Assembly (NCBI GenBank): GCA_006226685.1
Contig: SBGG01000030.1
Location: forward strand, 1-42,268
From: Sphingomonadales bacterium
GTDB lineage: Bacteria; Pseudomonadota; Alphaproteobacteria; Sphingomonadales; Sphingomonadaceae
DNA length: 42,268 bases
Direction of reading: 5' to 3'
Shown here in pieces: positions 9,709 to 17,502 of this stretch. Position 1 is the stretch's first letter. Every line of letters starts with the position of its first letter. The notes below the pieces were generated by a model. The model did not search any database and had not been told where the DNA came from. It saw nothing but the letters and a program-made list of their open reading frames with translations. The position numbers and the translations under genes were made by a program.

Positions 9709-10530
9709 TCAGAGGCGATAATGATCTTCGACGTTGAGAAAGGCGCGCAGCCCCTCCGGCATCGCGGTGCGGATGGGATCGTCAGGCGCGGTGACCGGCC
9801 CGCGCCAGGCGGTGACGCGCAGCGGCGTGACCGTCCACTCCTCGCGCGGGTCAAGCACATGGGGGCAGTTGGCCATCACCAGAATCACGTCCATCTCCGC
9901 CCTCAGGAAAAGGGTGCGACCCGGAGGAAATGGCCCGATCTGCGGCGTTATGGTGCCGTCCGCCTCGATATGCGTACCCTTGAACAGGGTGATCGCCGGG
10001 TGCACATCCTTGCGCCCCAGCCCGAACTTCGCCGCGCCGAGCAGCAGCCGATCGCGGGCATTGGGCGTCGCGCCGGAATTGCTGCCGTCGCCATAGCGCC
10101 GCCGGTTCGACGCCTCGTTGGAGGCGCCGCAAAATATGTCATGGGTTCCGGCATCGTCGGCGGTGATGCTCATCAACACCCGGCCCATATCGGAAAGCAG
10201 CAGCTTGCCCGCGCCGAGATAGGCATTCCACTGAATCTTGGCCGTATCGGCGACGTTCAACCGCTCGGTCGGCATCGCTGCGTTGAAAATCTGGATCGTC
10301 GCGCAGGCGTCGCCATGCACATCGTTCAATCGCACGACCGATCCGCGCTTCAGCAGCCGCCCGGCATAGCCCCCTGCGGCGATTGTTTCTTCCCAGAGCA
10401 AGTCATCGACGGCCACGCCCTCCGGCAGGTCGTCCGCCATCGGGGGAAGCATGGGCATGGCTTCGACCACCGTGCCTTCCATGGCACGGGCGTGATCGCG
10501 GGCAGCCAGGGGATTTTTCAGTTCTGCCAT
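9709..10530 (-). CDS. DUF1989 protein (urea amidolyase-associated protein 1), probable carboxyguanidine deiminase subunit
   Basis: A 273-residue DUF1989 paralogue, longer than its neighbour by N- and C-terminal extensions. The core HDIFCGASNEASNRRRYGDG aligns with the HD-x-CS-x-N-x-RYG pattern of the second subunit. ATG 10530 was chosen because it gives the conserved length, has AGAGG upstream, and starts one base after the regulator stop; the frame stays open further upstream but only by running through the regulator gene. Role as for the neighbour: guanidine nitrogen assimilation with carboxylase and allophanate hydrolase. Confidence 0.88.
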   Translation of the reverse strand: MAELKNPLAARDHARAMEGTVVEAMPMLPPMADDLPEGVAVDDLLWEETIAAGGYAGRLLKRGSVVRLNDVHGDACATIQIFNAAMPTERLNVADTAKIQWNAYLGAGKLLLSDMGRVLMSITADDAGTHDIFCGASNEASNRRRYGDGSNSGATPNARDRLLLGAAKFGLGRKDVHPAITLFKGTHIEADGTITPQIGPFPPGRTLFLRAEMDVILVMANCPHVLDPREEWTVTPLRVTAWRGPVTAPDDPIRTAMPEGLRAFLNVEDHYRL

Positions 10531-10531
10531 T

Positions 10532-11017
10532 TCACTGAACCTCTTTTTCGGACGGGCCGGTATGGCCGGCGCCATGACTGTGCAGCGGCGGCAACAATGC
10601 CGTCGTCGTGAACATGCGTAATTGCTGGACGCCCCTGACCTTGCGCAGCGCATCGCACAGCGCATGGAGCCGCACTGCGGGGCCCTGCACCAACAGGACC
10701 TCCATCGACTGGCTCTCCTCCAGAAAGACATGCTGGGCGGAGATGACTTCCTTCAGATAGTCCGACTGGGTCTGCGCGACCTGCTCACGGACATTTCCGG
10801 CTCCGGCGCGATAGATGAGCGTGATCGTGCCCGCGAGCATCTCATCGGGGTGCATGGCCGCATCATGCTCGGCAAGGGCATGGCGGATAAGCTCGGCGAT
10901 AAGCTGCGACCGGGAAGGCAATTCGCGCTCCTCAACCATCACATCGAGCTGCCGGAACAATTCGGTGGGCAGGCTGATGCTCAATCGAGAGAGCCCCGAT
11001 CCGGGATCGTTACTCAT
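10532..11017 (-). CDS. NikR-like ribbon-helix-helix regulator with degenerate nickel site
   Basis: This 161-residue protein has an N-terminal ribbon-helix-helix DNA-binding segment (about residues 9-50, RLSISLPTELFRQLD...SRSQLIAELIRHAL) and a C-terminal ACT-like domain related to NikR. E. coli NikR binds nickel with one His in a TQHHHH block, then a HVH pair and a Cys. Here only the first His (H96, in SAQH) is kept; the loop is shortened and the HVH and Cys are missing. A different effector is therefore likely. A short HSHGAGH tail is present. ATG 11017 has AAAGG upstream. A palindrome just before the start suggests autoregulation. The next gene begins one base after its stop. Confidence 0.85.
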   Translation of the reverse strand: MSNDPGSGLSRLSISLPTELFRQLDVMVEERELPSRSQLIAELIRHALAEHDAAMHPDEMLAGTITLIYRAGAGNVREQVAQTQSDYLKEVISAQHVFLEESQSMEVLLVQGPAVRLHALCDALRKVRGVQQLRMFTTTALLPPLHSHGAGHTGPSEKEVQ

Positions 11018-11027
11018 GGAATCACCT

Positions 11028-11055
11028 TTATTACAGAATTTCCAATTCGTAATAA
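11028..11055. promoter_or_regulatory. Putative operator TTATTAC-N14-GTAATAA upstream of the RHH regulator gene
   Basis: Perfect 7-bp inverted half-sites TTATTAC (11028-11034) and GTAATAA (11049-11055) are separated by 14 bp, in the 61-bp gap between the ATPase gene and the regulator start at 11017. NikR-type tetramers bind widely spaced inverted half-sites. The same half-sites with the same spacing recur at 13992-14019. It is probably the regulator's own operator. Confidence 0.7.
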
Positions 11056-11078
11056 TTAGCCGACCGGAAAGCCGGTGT

Positions 11079-11867
11079 CTATAGTTTCTCGCTCTTTCCG
11101 GCGGTCGAAACAGCAGAAGCTTCGGCTTCCGCCGCCTCCCGTTTCTTCCGGTCCAGCCGCAGGTCATAGACCGCGGTCGAACCGAAACGGTGCGGCGCAT
11201 GGGGATCGTGCCGCCGCTTGTCGACGGTCAGCACCCGTGTGCCGAGCGAAAAGGCTTCCTTGATATCATGCGTCACCATCAGGATGGTCAGCCCATGTTC
11301 GCGCCACAGCCGGGTGATGAGCCTGTGCATGTCACCGCGAATGCCGGGGTCGAGCGCACCGAAGGGTTCATCCAGCAACACGATGCGCGGCCGCATGATC
11401 AGCGTCTGCGCGATCGCGAGCCGCTGTTGCATGCCGCCCGACATCTGCGCCGGATAGACATTGGCATGATCGGCCAGCCCGACCGCATCCAGCATCTCTC
11501 GCGCTTCGGCCAGCGCTTGCTTCCGCTTCGCCCCGAACAGGCGAGCCAGCAGCGGCGCCCGGCTATATTCCAGCCCGACCAGCACATTTTGCAACACGGT
11601 AAGGTGCGGAAAGACCGAATAACGCTGAAACACGACCCCGCGATCCGGCCCGCATTCGCGCGGCATCGGGTTCCCGTCGAGCAATATCTGCCCCCGGGTC
11701 GGCTGTTCCTGACCCAGAACGATACGCAGCAGGCTGCTCTTTCCCGCGCCGGAAGGGCCGACGATCAGGACGAATTCGCCTTCCGCGACATCGAACTCGA
11801 CCCGTTCGAGGATCACCTTGTCGCCATATTCAAGCCAGACGTTGCGCAGGCTCAGCAAACCGGTCAT
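11079..11867 (-). CDS. ABC transporter ATP-binding protein, NitT/TauT type, guanidine/urea cluster
   Basis: The 262-residue nucleotide-binding subunit has Walker A GPSGAGKSS (37-45), signature SGGMQQR (143-149), Walker B IVLLDEP (162-168) and a switch His in MVTHD. It would power uptake by the permease and binding lipoprotein encoded upstream. It overlaps the permease gene by 4 bp (ATGA). The last ~45 residues form a charged tail (KKREAAEAEAS) beyond the usual core. After this gene the strand continues into the regulator and catabolic genes after 61 bp containing an operator. Confidence 0.9.
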   Translation of the reverse strand: MTGLLSLRNVWLEYGDKVILERVEFDVAEGEFVLIVGPSGAGKSSLLRIVLGQEQPTRGQILLDGNPMPRECGPDRGVVFQRYSVFPHLTVLQNVLVGLEYSRAPLLARLFGAKRKQALAEAREMLDAVGLADHANVYPAQMSGGMQQRLAIAQTLIMRPRIVLLDEPFGALDPGIRGDMHRLITRLWREHGLTILMVTHDIKEAFSLGTRVLTVDKRRHDPHAPHRFGSTAVYDLRLDRKKREAAEAEASAVSTAGKSEKL

Positions 11868-12679
11868 CGCCTCTCTCCCTGTGCCCAGGGGAAGGCCTTA
11901 CGGCCGATCCACAACAGCGCCAGATCCATCGCGATCGCAAGCAGTGCAGTCCACGCCACATAAGGCAGGATGATATCCATCGAGAGGTACCGGCGGACCA
12001 GGAAGATGCGGTAGCCGAGCCCGATGTCGGACGCGATCGCCTCGGCCGAGATCAGGAACACCCAGGCCGGGCCGATGGAAAGGCGCACGGCGTGAATCAG
12101 GCGTGGCATCGCCTGCGGCAAGGCGACCCGCAATGCGAGCTGCCAGCTACTGGCGCCCAAGGTCTGCGCCTTGACGATCTGTTCGGCGGGAATGGCGCCG
12201 ATATGGCTGGCAATATCGCGGGTGATGAAGGGCGCGATGCCGATGATGATCAGCATCACCTTGGCCGTTTCGCCAAGCCCGAAGACAATGAACAATATGG
12301 GCAGCAGCGCGATTGGCGGTATCACGGCGATTATCGTTATCAACGGCGCCAGACTGGCCCGCACGACCGGCAGCAACCCCATGACCAGCCCCACCAGCAG
12401 GGCGATCGCGGTCGAAATGCCCAGTCCCAGCCCCAGCCGTTGCAGGCTGGCGGCGGTATCCGCCCAGAAAAGCAGCCTGCCCGACAAGGGATCGGCATGC
12501 AGTATCAGCGCGGACATCGCATCGACCATCGCCCCCGGCGTGGGCAACAACTTGTCGGCGGGATTGGCGGCATGCCGGTTGGCAGAGGCGATCAGATAGG
12601 TCAGGATCACGATCGCCACGGGGATCGCTCCCATCAGGGCCGCGCTCCGCCTGCCCGGTTTCACATTGACCCACTGCAT
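11864..12679 (-). CDS. ABC transporter permease, NitT/TauT type, guanidine/urea cluster
   Basis: The 271-residue inner-membrane permease has about six hydrophobic segments and the cytoplasmic EAA-like loop AQTLGASSWQLALRVALPQAMP near the middle, where the ATPase docks. ATG 12679 is preferred because AGGA lies upstream; an ATG at 12724 opens the frame earlier but has no ribosome site. It lies 78 bp downstream of the binding-protein gene and overlaps the ATPase gene. Confidence 0.88.
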   Translation of the reverse strand: MQWVNVKPGRRSAALMGAIPVAIVILTYLIASANRHAANPADKLLPTPGAMVDAMSALILHADPLSGRLLFWADTAASLQRLGLGLGISTAIALLVGLVMGLLPVVRASLAPLITIIAVIPPIALLPILFIVFGLGETAKVMLIIIGIAPFITRDIASHIGAIPAEQIVKAQTLGASSWQLALRVALPQAMPRLIHAVRLSIGPAWVFLISAEAIASDIGLGYRIFLVRRYLSMDIILPYVAWTALLAIAMDLALLWIGRKAFPWAQGERR

Positions 12680-12757
12680 ATCAGCCGATCCTGTCGAAAA
12701 GAGCACCCGCCGTCCGGGCCGCACATGAAGGAAAGCGATGACCCGTCATCGCCGGCG

Positions 12758-13843
12758 TCACAGCTTCCCCTCAGCGGCCATCTGCATATAGGTCGCATCG
12801 AAACGCAGCTTCACATTGCCCTCATTGCCCAGCACCTTGCCGCCGGGGAAGGCAATGCCGACCGCATCGGCGGACGACGCGCCCGGACCGAACAGCCCCC
12901 TGGAGAAGCTGAAGTCCCGCACGCGGGTCATCGTCTTCACCAGATCCGGGCTGGTCACGGCGGCAACCGCATCGGCGGCGGTGACATAGAGACGCGTGGT
13001 GGCGAGTTGCGCGTCAAAGCTTTCCGGCGTTGCCCCCGCCAGCCCGGCCATCGCCGCCCGCGCCTTCTTTCCTTCCTCATCCTGACGCTGCATCAGGGCC
13101 ATGGTGTCATACCAGATACCGGCCAGCGCCTTGCCCAGATTGGGATTGGCCTTCAACGTCGCAGTATCGACCACCAGCAGGTCGAGAATCTCGCCAGGGA
13201 TCTGGGAAGAGTTGAAAACCTGCTTCGCCCCCGGCTGCTTGCTGATCTCCGAAAGCTGCGGATTCCATGCGACCATCGCCTGCACGTCCGGACTGGTGAA
13301 GGCGCCCACCATGTCCGCGTCGGCGGTATTGACGGTCTTTACGTCGGTCAGCGCCATGCCCTGCGTCTCGAGCGCCCGCGCCAGCAGATAATGCGAAACC
13401 GAAAGCTCGACCAGATTGACCGACCGCCCCTTGATATCGGCGAGGCTGGCCCCGTTCTTCAGCACGATTCCGTCATTGCCGTTGGAATAATCGCCCAGAA
13501 TGATCGCGCTGGTATCCTTGCCGCCAACCGCCGGAATGGTCAGTGCATCCATGTTGGTAACGGTGACGCCGTCCAGCTTTCCGGCGGAATATTGGTTTAC
13601 CGATTCGACATAATCGTTGATCTGCACGATCTTGATGTCGATCCCATATTTATCCGCCCATTTTTTCACGATGCCCGCCTGTTGGGCATAGGGCCATGGC
13701 ATCCATCCGGCATAAATCGACCAGCCGATGGTGAATTCCTTCTTCTGCGCGGCCGGATTGTCCGGAGCGCCGCCGCAGGCGGCGAGCAGCGTCATGGCCA
13801 ACATCGCCAGAAGAGACCGAAGCTTTATGATGATACGGGTCAT
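12758..13843 (-). CDS. ABC transporter substrate-binding lipoprotein of urea carboxylase/guanidine clusters
   Basis: The 361-residue protein has a lipoprotein signal peptide with lipobox LAAC (lipidated C23), and then a NitT/TauT-like binding domain beginning EFTIGWSIYAGWMPWPYAQQAGI. This form is typical of transporters beside urea carboxylase genes. It would capture guanidine or urea in the periplasm; the ligand cannot be read from sequence. AGGGA lies 8 nt before ATG 13843. It is the first gene of the minus-strand cluster and divergent from the beta-lactamase-fold genes across 380 bp that hold a TTATTAC-N14-GTAATAA palindrome. Confidence 0.88.
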   Translation of the reverse strand: MTRIIIKLRSLLAMLAMTLLAACGGAPDNPAAQKKEFTIGWSIYAGWMPWPYAQQAGIVKKWADKYGIDIKIVQINDYVESVNQYSAGKLDGVTVTNMDALTIPAVGGKDTSAIILGDYSNGNDGIVLKNGASLADIKGRSVNLVELSVSHYLLARALETQGMALTDVKTVNTADADMVGAFTSPDVQAMVAWNPQLSEISKQPGAKQVFNSSQIPGEILDLLVVDTATLKANPNLGKALAGIWYDTMALMQRQDEEGKKARAAMAGLAGATPESFDAQLATTRLYVTAADAVAAVTSPDLVKTMTRVRDFSFSRGLFGPGASSADAVGIAFPGGKVLGNEGNVKLRFDATYMQMAAEGKL

Positions 13844-13991
13844 CGCGGTTTCCCTGTTACACCGTGGAAGACGATACCCCTGACGCTCTGACGGGTCGCT
13901 GGGGCAAAAAACGTATAGGTGGCCCTCTCCTGGCCGATGATGCTTATCAAAATGCCATCGGGGCCGACCATCGGATTATGACGGTAATTGA

Positions 13992-14019
13992 TTATTACCA
14001 ATTGTCAAATGCGTAATAA
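13992..14019. promoter_or_regulatory. Putative operator TTATTAC-N14-GTAATAA in the divergent promoter region
   Basis: Half-sites at 13992-13998 and 14013-14019 match those at 11028-11055 exactly in sequence and spacing, while the 14-bp spacers differ. A further half-site, GGTAAT at 13983-13988, makes an inverted pair with ATTACC (13994-13999). The site lies in the 13844-14223 gap, about 150 bp before the binding-protein gene and 205 bp before the first beta-lactamase-fold gene, so it could control both directions. I see no gene in this gap and no guanidine riboswitch. Confidence 0.7.
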
Positions 14020-14223
14020 GCCATATAGTCACTACCATCATGGCGGAAGACAGCTCTCTTTCCGCGCCCGGGCGATTACAGATAACATACTGATAAATAA
14101 AACTATTTGGCGAGGATGAACCGAACGGGTCGCCTGACCTGCGCGAATCGATTCCGTCCGCCCAGCCATGATGCCTGTTGTGAATGCATTGCTCGCGCCG
14201 TTGTTTCAGAAAGGGAGAATGCC

Positions 14224-15318
14224 ATGCCCGAGAATCTGGCCACTCGATATAATCCCCAACAAACCGGGAGCCAGCCTTCGGCGACCAGCTCCTCCTACCC
14301 CAATGGAAACCCTGCGCTGGGGTATAATCCCGTGGGCGCGCGCAACACCGATTCGGCAGTCCCGCTTCACCCCACCGGCCCTGTCCTTCACAATTATGAA
14401 TGCGACGGCCCGGCCGCCGGCCGGCTCGCCTTCCGCTGGATTTACGGCTCCAACATCGCCGCCAAAAACCGCGACCCCCGGGTGCAGGTCGTCCAGTATA
14501 ATGAGGACAGCTATGTCCTGCGCCAGAATTGCTGCGTCCACTGGGAAGCCCCCTTCACCTATCTGCTCTTCGGCAATAAGGGCGCGCTGCTGATCGATAC
14601 CGGCGCCACTCCGGAGGCCAATTATTACCCGCTACGCCAGACCGTGGATGCGATCATCAGCCGCTGGTGCGACATGCGCCGCCGCGCCAGCCTGCCGCTG
14701 ACCGTGGTCATGACATCGGGGGAGGACATCGCCCAGAATCAGGGCCTCGCCCAGTTTGCCGGACGGCCCGACACCACTCTGGTTCCCAAGCCGCTCGAAC
14801 TGATGAAGCGTTTTTACAGGCTGGAACGGTCCTGGCCCGACGGCACCGGCACGATCGATCTGGGCGGCCGCACCATCGACGTGATCCCGACCCCCGGCAC
14901 GCACAAGGACGGGGTCAGCTTTTATGATCCCTATACCGATTTCCTCTTCACCGGCGATTTCCTGTTTCCGGGCAAGATCAATATCAGCAACGACGCCGAT
15001 TATATGATGTCGCTCGCGCGGCTGAAGGCATGGAAAGACAGCCATCCGGTCAAATGGGTGATGGGCGGTCACATCGATATGCAGTTCGTGCCGGGCAAAG
15101 CCTATCCGCGTTTCTCCACCTACAAGCCCTATGAGCGCGTGCTGGAGATGGAGCCGGAGCTGATCGACGAAGCCCTGCACTATGCGCAGGAGGCGAAGGG
15201 TAAGGCGGTCATGCTGATCCGGCCGGATTTCATCCTGCTTAACAATGTCAGCCCGGACCAACGGACCAAAGACTGGCCGGAGGGTGTTCCCAACATCAAC
15301 GCCCCCCGTCCGTTCTGA
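14224..15318 (+). CDS. Metallo-beta-lactamase-fold protein lacking the HxHxDH motif
   Basis: The 364-residue protein has MBL-fold landmarks: YLLFGNKGALLIDTGAT (strand with Asp), PGTHKDG at 224-230, FTGD with D245, and GGH with H283. The HxHxDH metal motif expected at about 161-171 is replaced by VVMTSGEDIAQ, so its three His are lost. Catalysis of the usual dinuclear type is doubtful. No signal peptide is visible; the first ~60 residues are Pro/Ser/Asn-rich. ATG 14224 was chosen for the AAGGGAGA site; the frame is open from 14107. The intact paralogue follows after 52 bp. The gene is divergent from the guanidine/urea ABC transporter and probably shares its operator. Substrate unknown. Confidence 0.8.
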   Translation: MPENLATRYNPQQTGSQPSATSSSYPNGNPALGYNPVGARNTDSAVPLHPTGPVLHNYECDGPAAGRLAFRWIYGSNIAAKNRDPRVQVVQYNEDSYVLRQNCCVHWEAPFTYLLFGNKGALLIDTGATPEANYYPLRQTVDAIISRWCDMRRRASLPLTVVMTSGEDIAQNQGLAQFAGRPDTTLVPKPLELMKRFYRLERSWPDGTGTIDLGGRTIDVIPTPGTHKDGVSFYDPYTDFLFTGDFLFPGKINISNDADYMMSLARLKAWKDSHPVKWVMGGHIDMQFVPGKAYPRFSTYKPYERVLEMEPELIDEALHYAQEAKGKAVMLIRPDFILLNNVSPDQRTKDWPEGVPNINAPRPF

Positions 15319-15370
15319 AAAGGCGGCCTTCCCAGTCTCCGCCATGACCGTTTTACCGAAGGACATCGAT

Positions 15371-16372
15371 ATGGATCGCAGAAGCTTTCTCTCCGCCGCC
15401 GCCGTCGCCGTTCCGGCCGCCAATGCGCTGGTCACCGGGGTCGCCCAGGCCGCCGGCCTTTCCTCCGGCCCCGCCATCGACTTCAAGAGCAACCTGCCCG
15501 CTCCCGGTAGCTATCCGAAAAAATGGATTTGCGGCTCACCCTCGCTGATGGACAATAGCGATCCGCCGGTCCAGGTGCACTGGTATAATGAGCACACCGC
15601 CTTTCTCCGCCAGAGCAAGGCCTATAGCTATGAAGCCCCCTTCGCGCCGCTCTATTTCGGCAATGACCGCATATTGTTGCTGGATGAAGGCTTCACCCAG
15701 TTGCGCAACGACTGGGATCTGCGCGGCATAGTCGATGACACCATCGCGGAATGGGGCAAGCGGCACGGCAAGGATACCAGCAAGATGGAATTGCTGGTCG
15801 CGTTCAGCCATCTGCACGCCGATCATTATGCAGCGGTCAACCAGTTTTTCGACCGGCCCAACACCCGCTATATGGGCCTGACCCATGAAGAAATGGTCGG
15901 CTTCTGGGGCATGACCAATTTTCCGGAAGAAAAGGTGACACTGGATCTCGGCGGCCGTGACATCCTGATCTGGGGGTCCCCGGGCCATGTCATTTCGGAA
16001 TTCACCTATTATGATACCTATACCCAGATATTGTTCACCGGCGACATGTTCTACCGGGGACGATGCTATATCAGCTTCTGGGAGCCCTGGTTCGACAGCA
16101 TGAAGCGCATCATCGACTTCATGGACCATAACCCCGTCACCCATGTCATGGGGTGCCACATCGAAATCAGCAACAAGGGCGAGGATTATGCGTACGGCAT
16201 GACCTGGCAGCCCGATGAAGCACCGGTGGAGCTGACGGTGGAAGAATTCCGCCATGCCTATGAAATAGCGAAGACGATCAAGGAACCGGGCATTTATTTT
16301 ACCGGGGCCGTCTTCCTGTGCAACCAGACACGCGGAACAACAACTATAGACAAAAATCCATATAAATATTGA
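15371..16372 (+). CDS. Tat-exported metallo-beta-lactamase-fold hydrolase
   Basis: The 333-residue protein begins MDRRSFLSAAAVAVP, a twin-arginine signal ending near AQA (residue 27), so it should be exported folded. Metal ligands are complete: H147, H149, D151 and H152 in SHLHADH, H206 in SPGH, D225 in FTGD and H263 in GCH. It aligns along its length with the preceding gene (QVxWYNE, EAPF, YDxYTxxLFTGD, HxxM-G-HI), so the pair arose by duplication. ATG 15371 follows AAGGA; an earlier in-frame start would spoil the signal peptide. Proposed role: periplasmic hydrolase of an unknown substrate, linked by position to guanidine/urea uptake. Confidence 0.85.
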   Translation: MDRRSFLSAAAVAVPAANALVTGVAQAAGLSSGPAIDFKSNLPAPGSYPKKWICGSPSLMDNSDPPVQVHWYNEHTAFLRQSKAYSYEAPFAPLYFGNDRILLLDEGFTQLRNDWDLRGIVDDTIAEWGKRHGKDTSKMELLVAFSHLHADHYAAVNQFFDRPNTRYMGLTHEEMVGFWGMTNFPEEKVTLDLGGRDILIWGSPGHVISEFTYYDTYTQILFTGDMFYRGRCYISFWEPWFDSMKRIIDFMDHNPVTHVMGCHIEISNKGEDYAYGMTWQPDEAPVELTVEEFRHAYEIAKTIKEPGIYFTGAVFLCNQTRGTTTIDKNPYKY

Positions 16373-16386
16373 GGGCTGGCGTGCCG

Positions 16387-16938
16387 TCAGCTCGCCGCGC
16401 TGTCTATATCCACTTTTTCGACCCATTCGGGGTAGAAGCTGGGTTCCCGGTTGGACCAGCCGATCGCCGTCGCCGCCGCCTCGCTGATCGATTGCAGCAA
16501 GGCGCGGCGCTTGTCGGGGTGCAGGTTGGGCAGGCTTGCCGCCGCGCAGAACGCACCGGGCAACCAGGGTCGCGCACCCGCCCCCAAAAGCCGCTCATAG
16601 AGAAAACGAAAGGCCGAAAAACTCGTCAGCCGATCCTGAGCAAGATCGAAGGCCGACATACTGATGAGCGGGGCCATGAACGGTTCCACCTGCTCCAGTC
16701 CGCTGTCATCGGGGATCATCGCCTTCAGCTCGGGAATACGCTCATATATGCGGGCCTGTGCGCGGATGCTGGCGGCCTCGACCACATCCCGGCTCCACAA
16801 TTCCATCACATCCGATCGATGAAAGGCCACGTCGAGGGAACGGCGGATATAACGCTGGGTTGCCGCCGGAAAACTGGCGAATTCCCGCATCTCCGCAAGA
16901 GTGATGGAGCCGTCTGGCGCCTTGCCGTTGCCACTCAT
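16387..16938 (-). CDS. Conserved-looking protein of unknown function (183 aa)
   Basis: ATG 16938 has an excellent GGAGG site 6 nt upstream, so this is a real gene although I do not recognise the family. The protein is soluble, mostly helical by composition, with no signal peptide and no Cys pairs. It has three tryptophans in the second half and an acidic C terminus (EWVEKVDIDSAAS). The gene is convergent with the exported MBL-fold gene, with only 14 bp between stops. No function is proposed. Confidence 0.75.
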   Translation of the reverse strand: MSGNGKAPDGSITLAEMREFASFPAATQRYIRRSLDVAFHRSDVMELWSRDVVEAASIRAQARIYERIPELKAMIPDDSGLEQVEPFMAPLISMSAFDLAQDRLTSFSAFRFLYERLLGAGARPWLPGAFCAAASLPNLHPDKRRALLQSISEAAATAIGWSNREPSFYPEWVEKVDIDSAAS

Positions 16939-17097
16939 TTTCTGCCTCCGAACTTTCAGACCCGGACATATATAGTATGAATCCGGGGTGGTTAGCGAAC
17001 CCTTAAGCGGCGGTTGTCCCCAGTTAATCTTGCCCGGAGCGAATTTGCAACAATTTTGTGCAGTGCAGCATAAATCCGGCCGATAAAGCGAACAGGC

Positions 17098-17133
17098 AAA
17101 AACGCCCTCGGATGCAAGGGACATCCGAGGGCG
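17098..17133 (-). terminator. Orphan intrinsic terminator, minus strand
   Basis: Perfect 12-bp arms CGCCCTCGGATG / CATCCGAGGGCG (17103-17114 and 17122-17133) with a 7-nt loop are followed on the minus strand by TTTTT (17102-17098). This is a strong rho-independent terminator. No minus-strand coding region lies upstream of it before uvrA, so it may end a small RNA starting somewhere in 17140-17490. Confidence 0.75.
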
Positions 17134-17296
17134 CATCCTGCATGCTGTCGGGCACTTCAGGATTCTTAAAACTCTACCGATCTGTCAGATTGAAATGACC
17201 AAAAACCGCAGGAACAGGCAAGCTTTTATTGCATCCTGGCACCGCGCCCGGCCAAAAACCCCAATCATCCCCCCGGACGACCCTCTGACGAATCGA

Positions 17297-17314
17297 GTTT
17301 ACCGTAACGTAAAC
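17297..17314. promoter_or_regulatory. 18-bp interrupted palindrome GTTTAC-N6-GTAAAC
   Basis: The arms are perfect and the spacer is CGTAAC. It resembles operators of MerR/TetR-type regulators of acyl-CoA catabolism (TTTACGTxxACGTAAA-like), but no such gene is nearby. It lies in the 564-bp gap between the unknown gene and uvrA (16939-17502), which also holds the orphan terminator and the SOS box. Confidence 0.4.
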
Positions 17315-17415
17315 CAAGGTAAAAAGCGATATAGAAAATGTAGAAATCGGACATGCTCGCTCCTGGCCGAAACAAGGCCTTCTTTTACCCGCAACAATTG
17401 CGCTGGCCGCATTGG

Positions 17416-17430
17416 GAACATATATCGAAC
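17416..17430 (+). promoter_or_regulatory. LexA (SOS) box upstream of uvrA
   Basis: GAAC-ATATATC-GAAC is an exact match to the alphaproteobacterial LexA motif GAAC-N7-GAAC, 72 bp before the uvrA start. It predicts DNA-damage induction of uvrA and supports the start at 17503, since the open frame extending further upstream would run through the operator. Confidence 0.85.
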
Positions 17431-17502
17431 AGAAAGGCGCGACTCCGGCCTTCCGGTGCCGCCCTCCTGCGAACGACTGGCAATCAGGAAATCCTCGACG
17501 TC

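Noticed and set aside
13844..14223. Guanidine-I (ykkC) riboswitch before the ABC transporter
   Set aside because: I searched the minus strand by eye for the conserved ACTGGTCCGAGAG and ACACGGC-type blocks and found none; the region instead holds the spaced palindrome.
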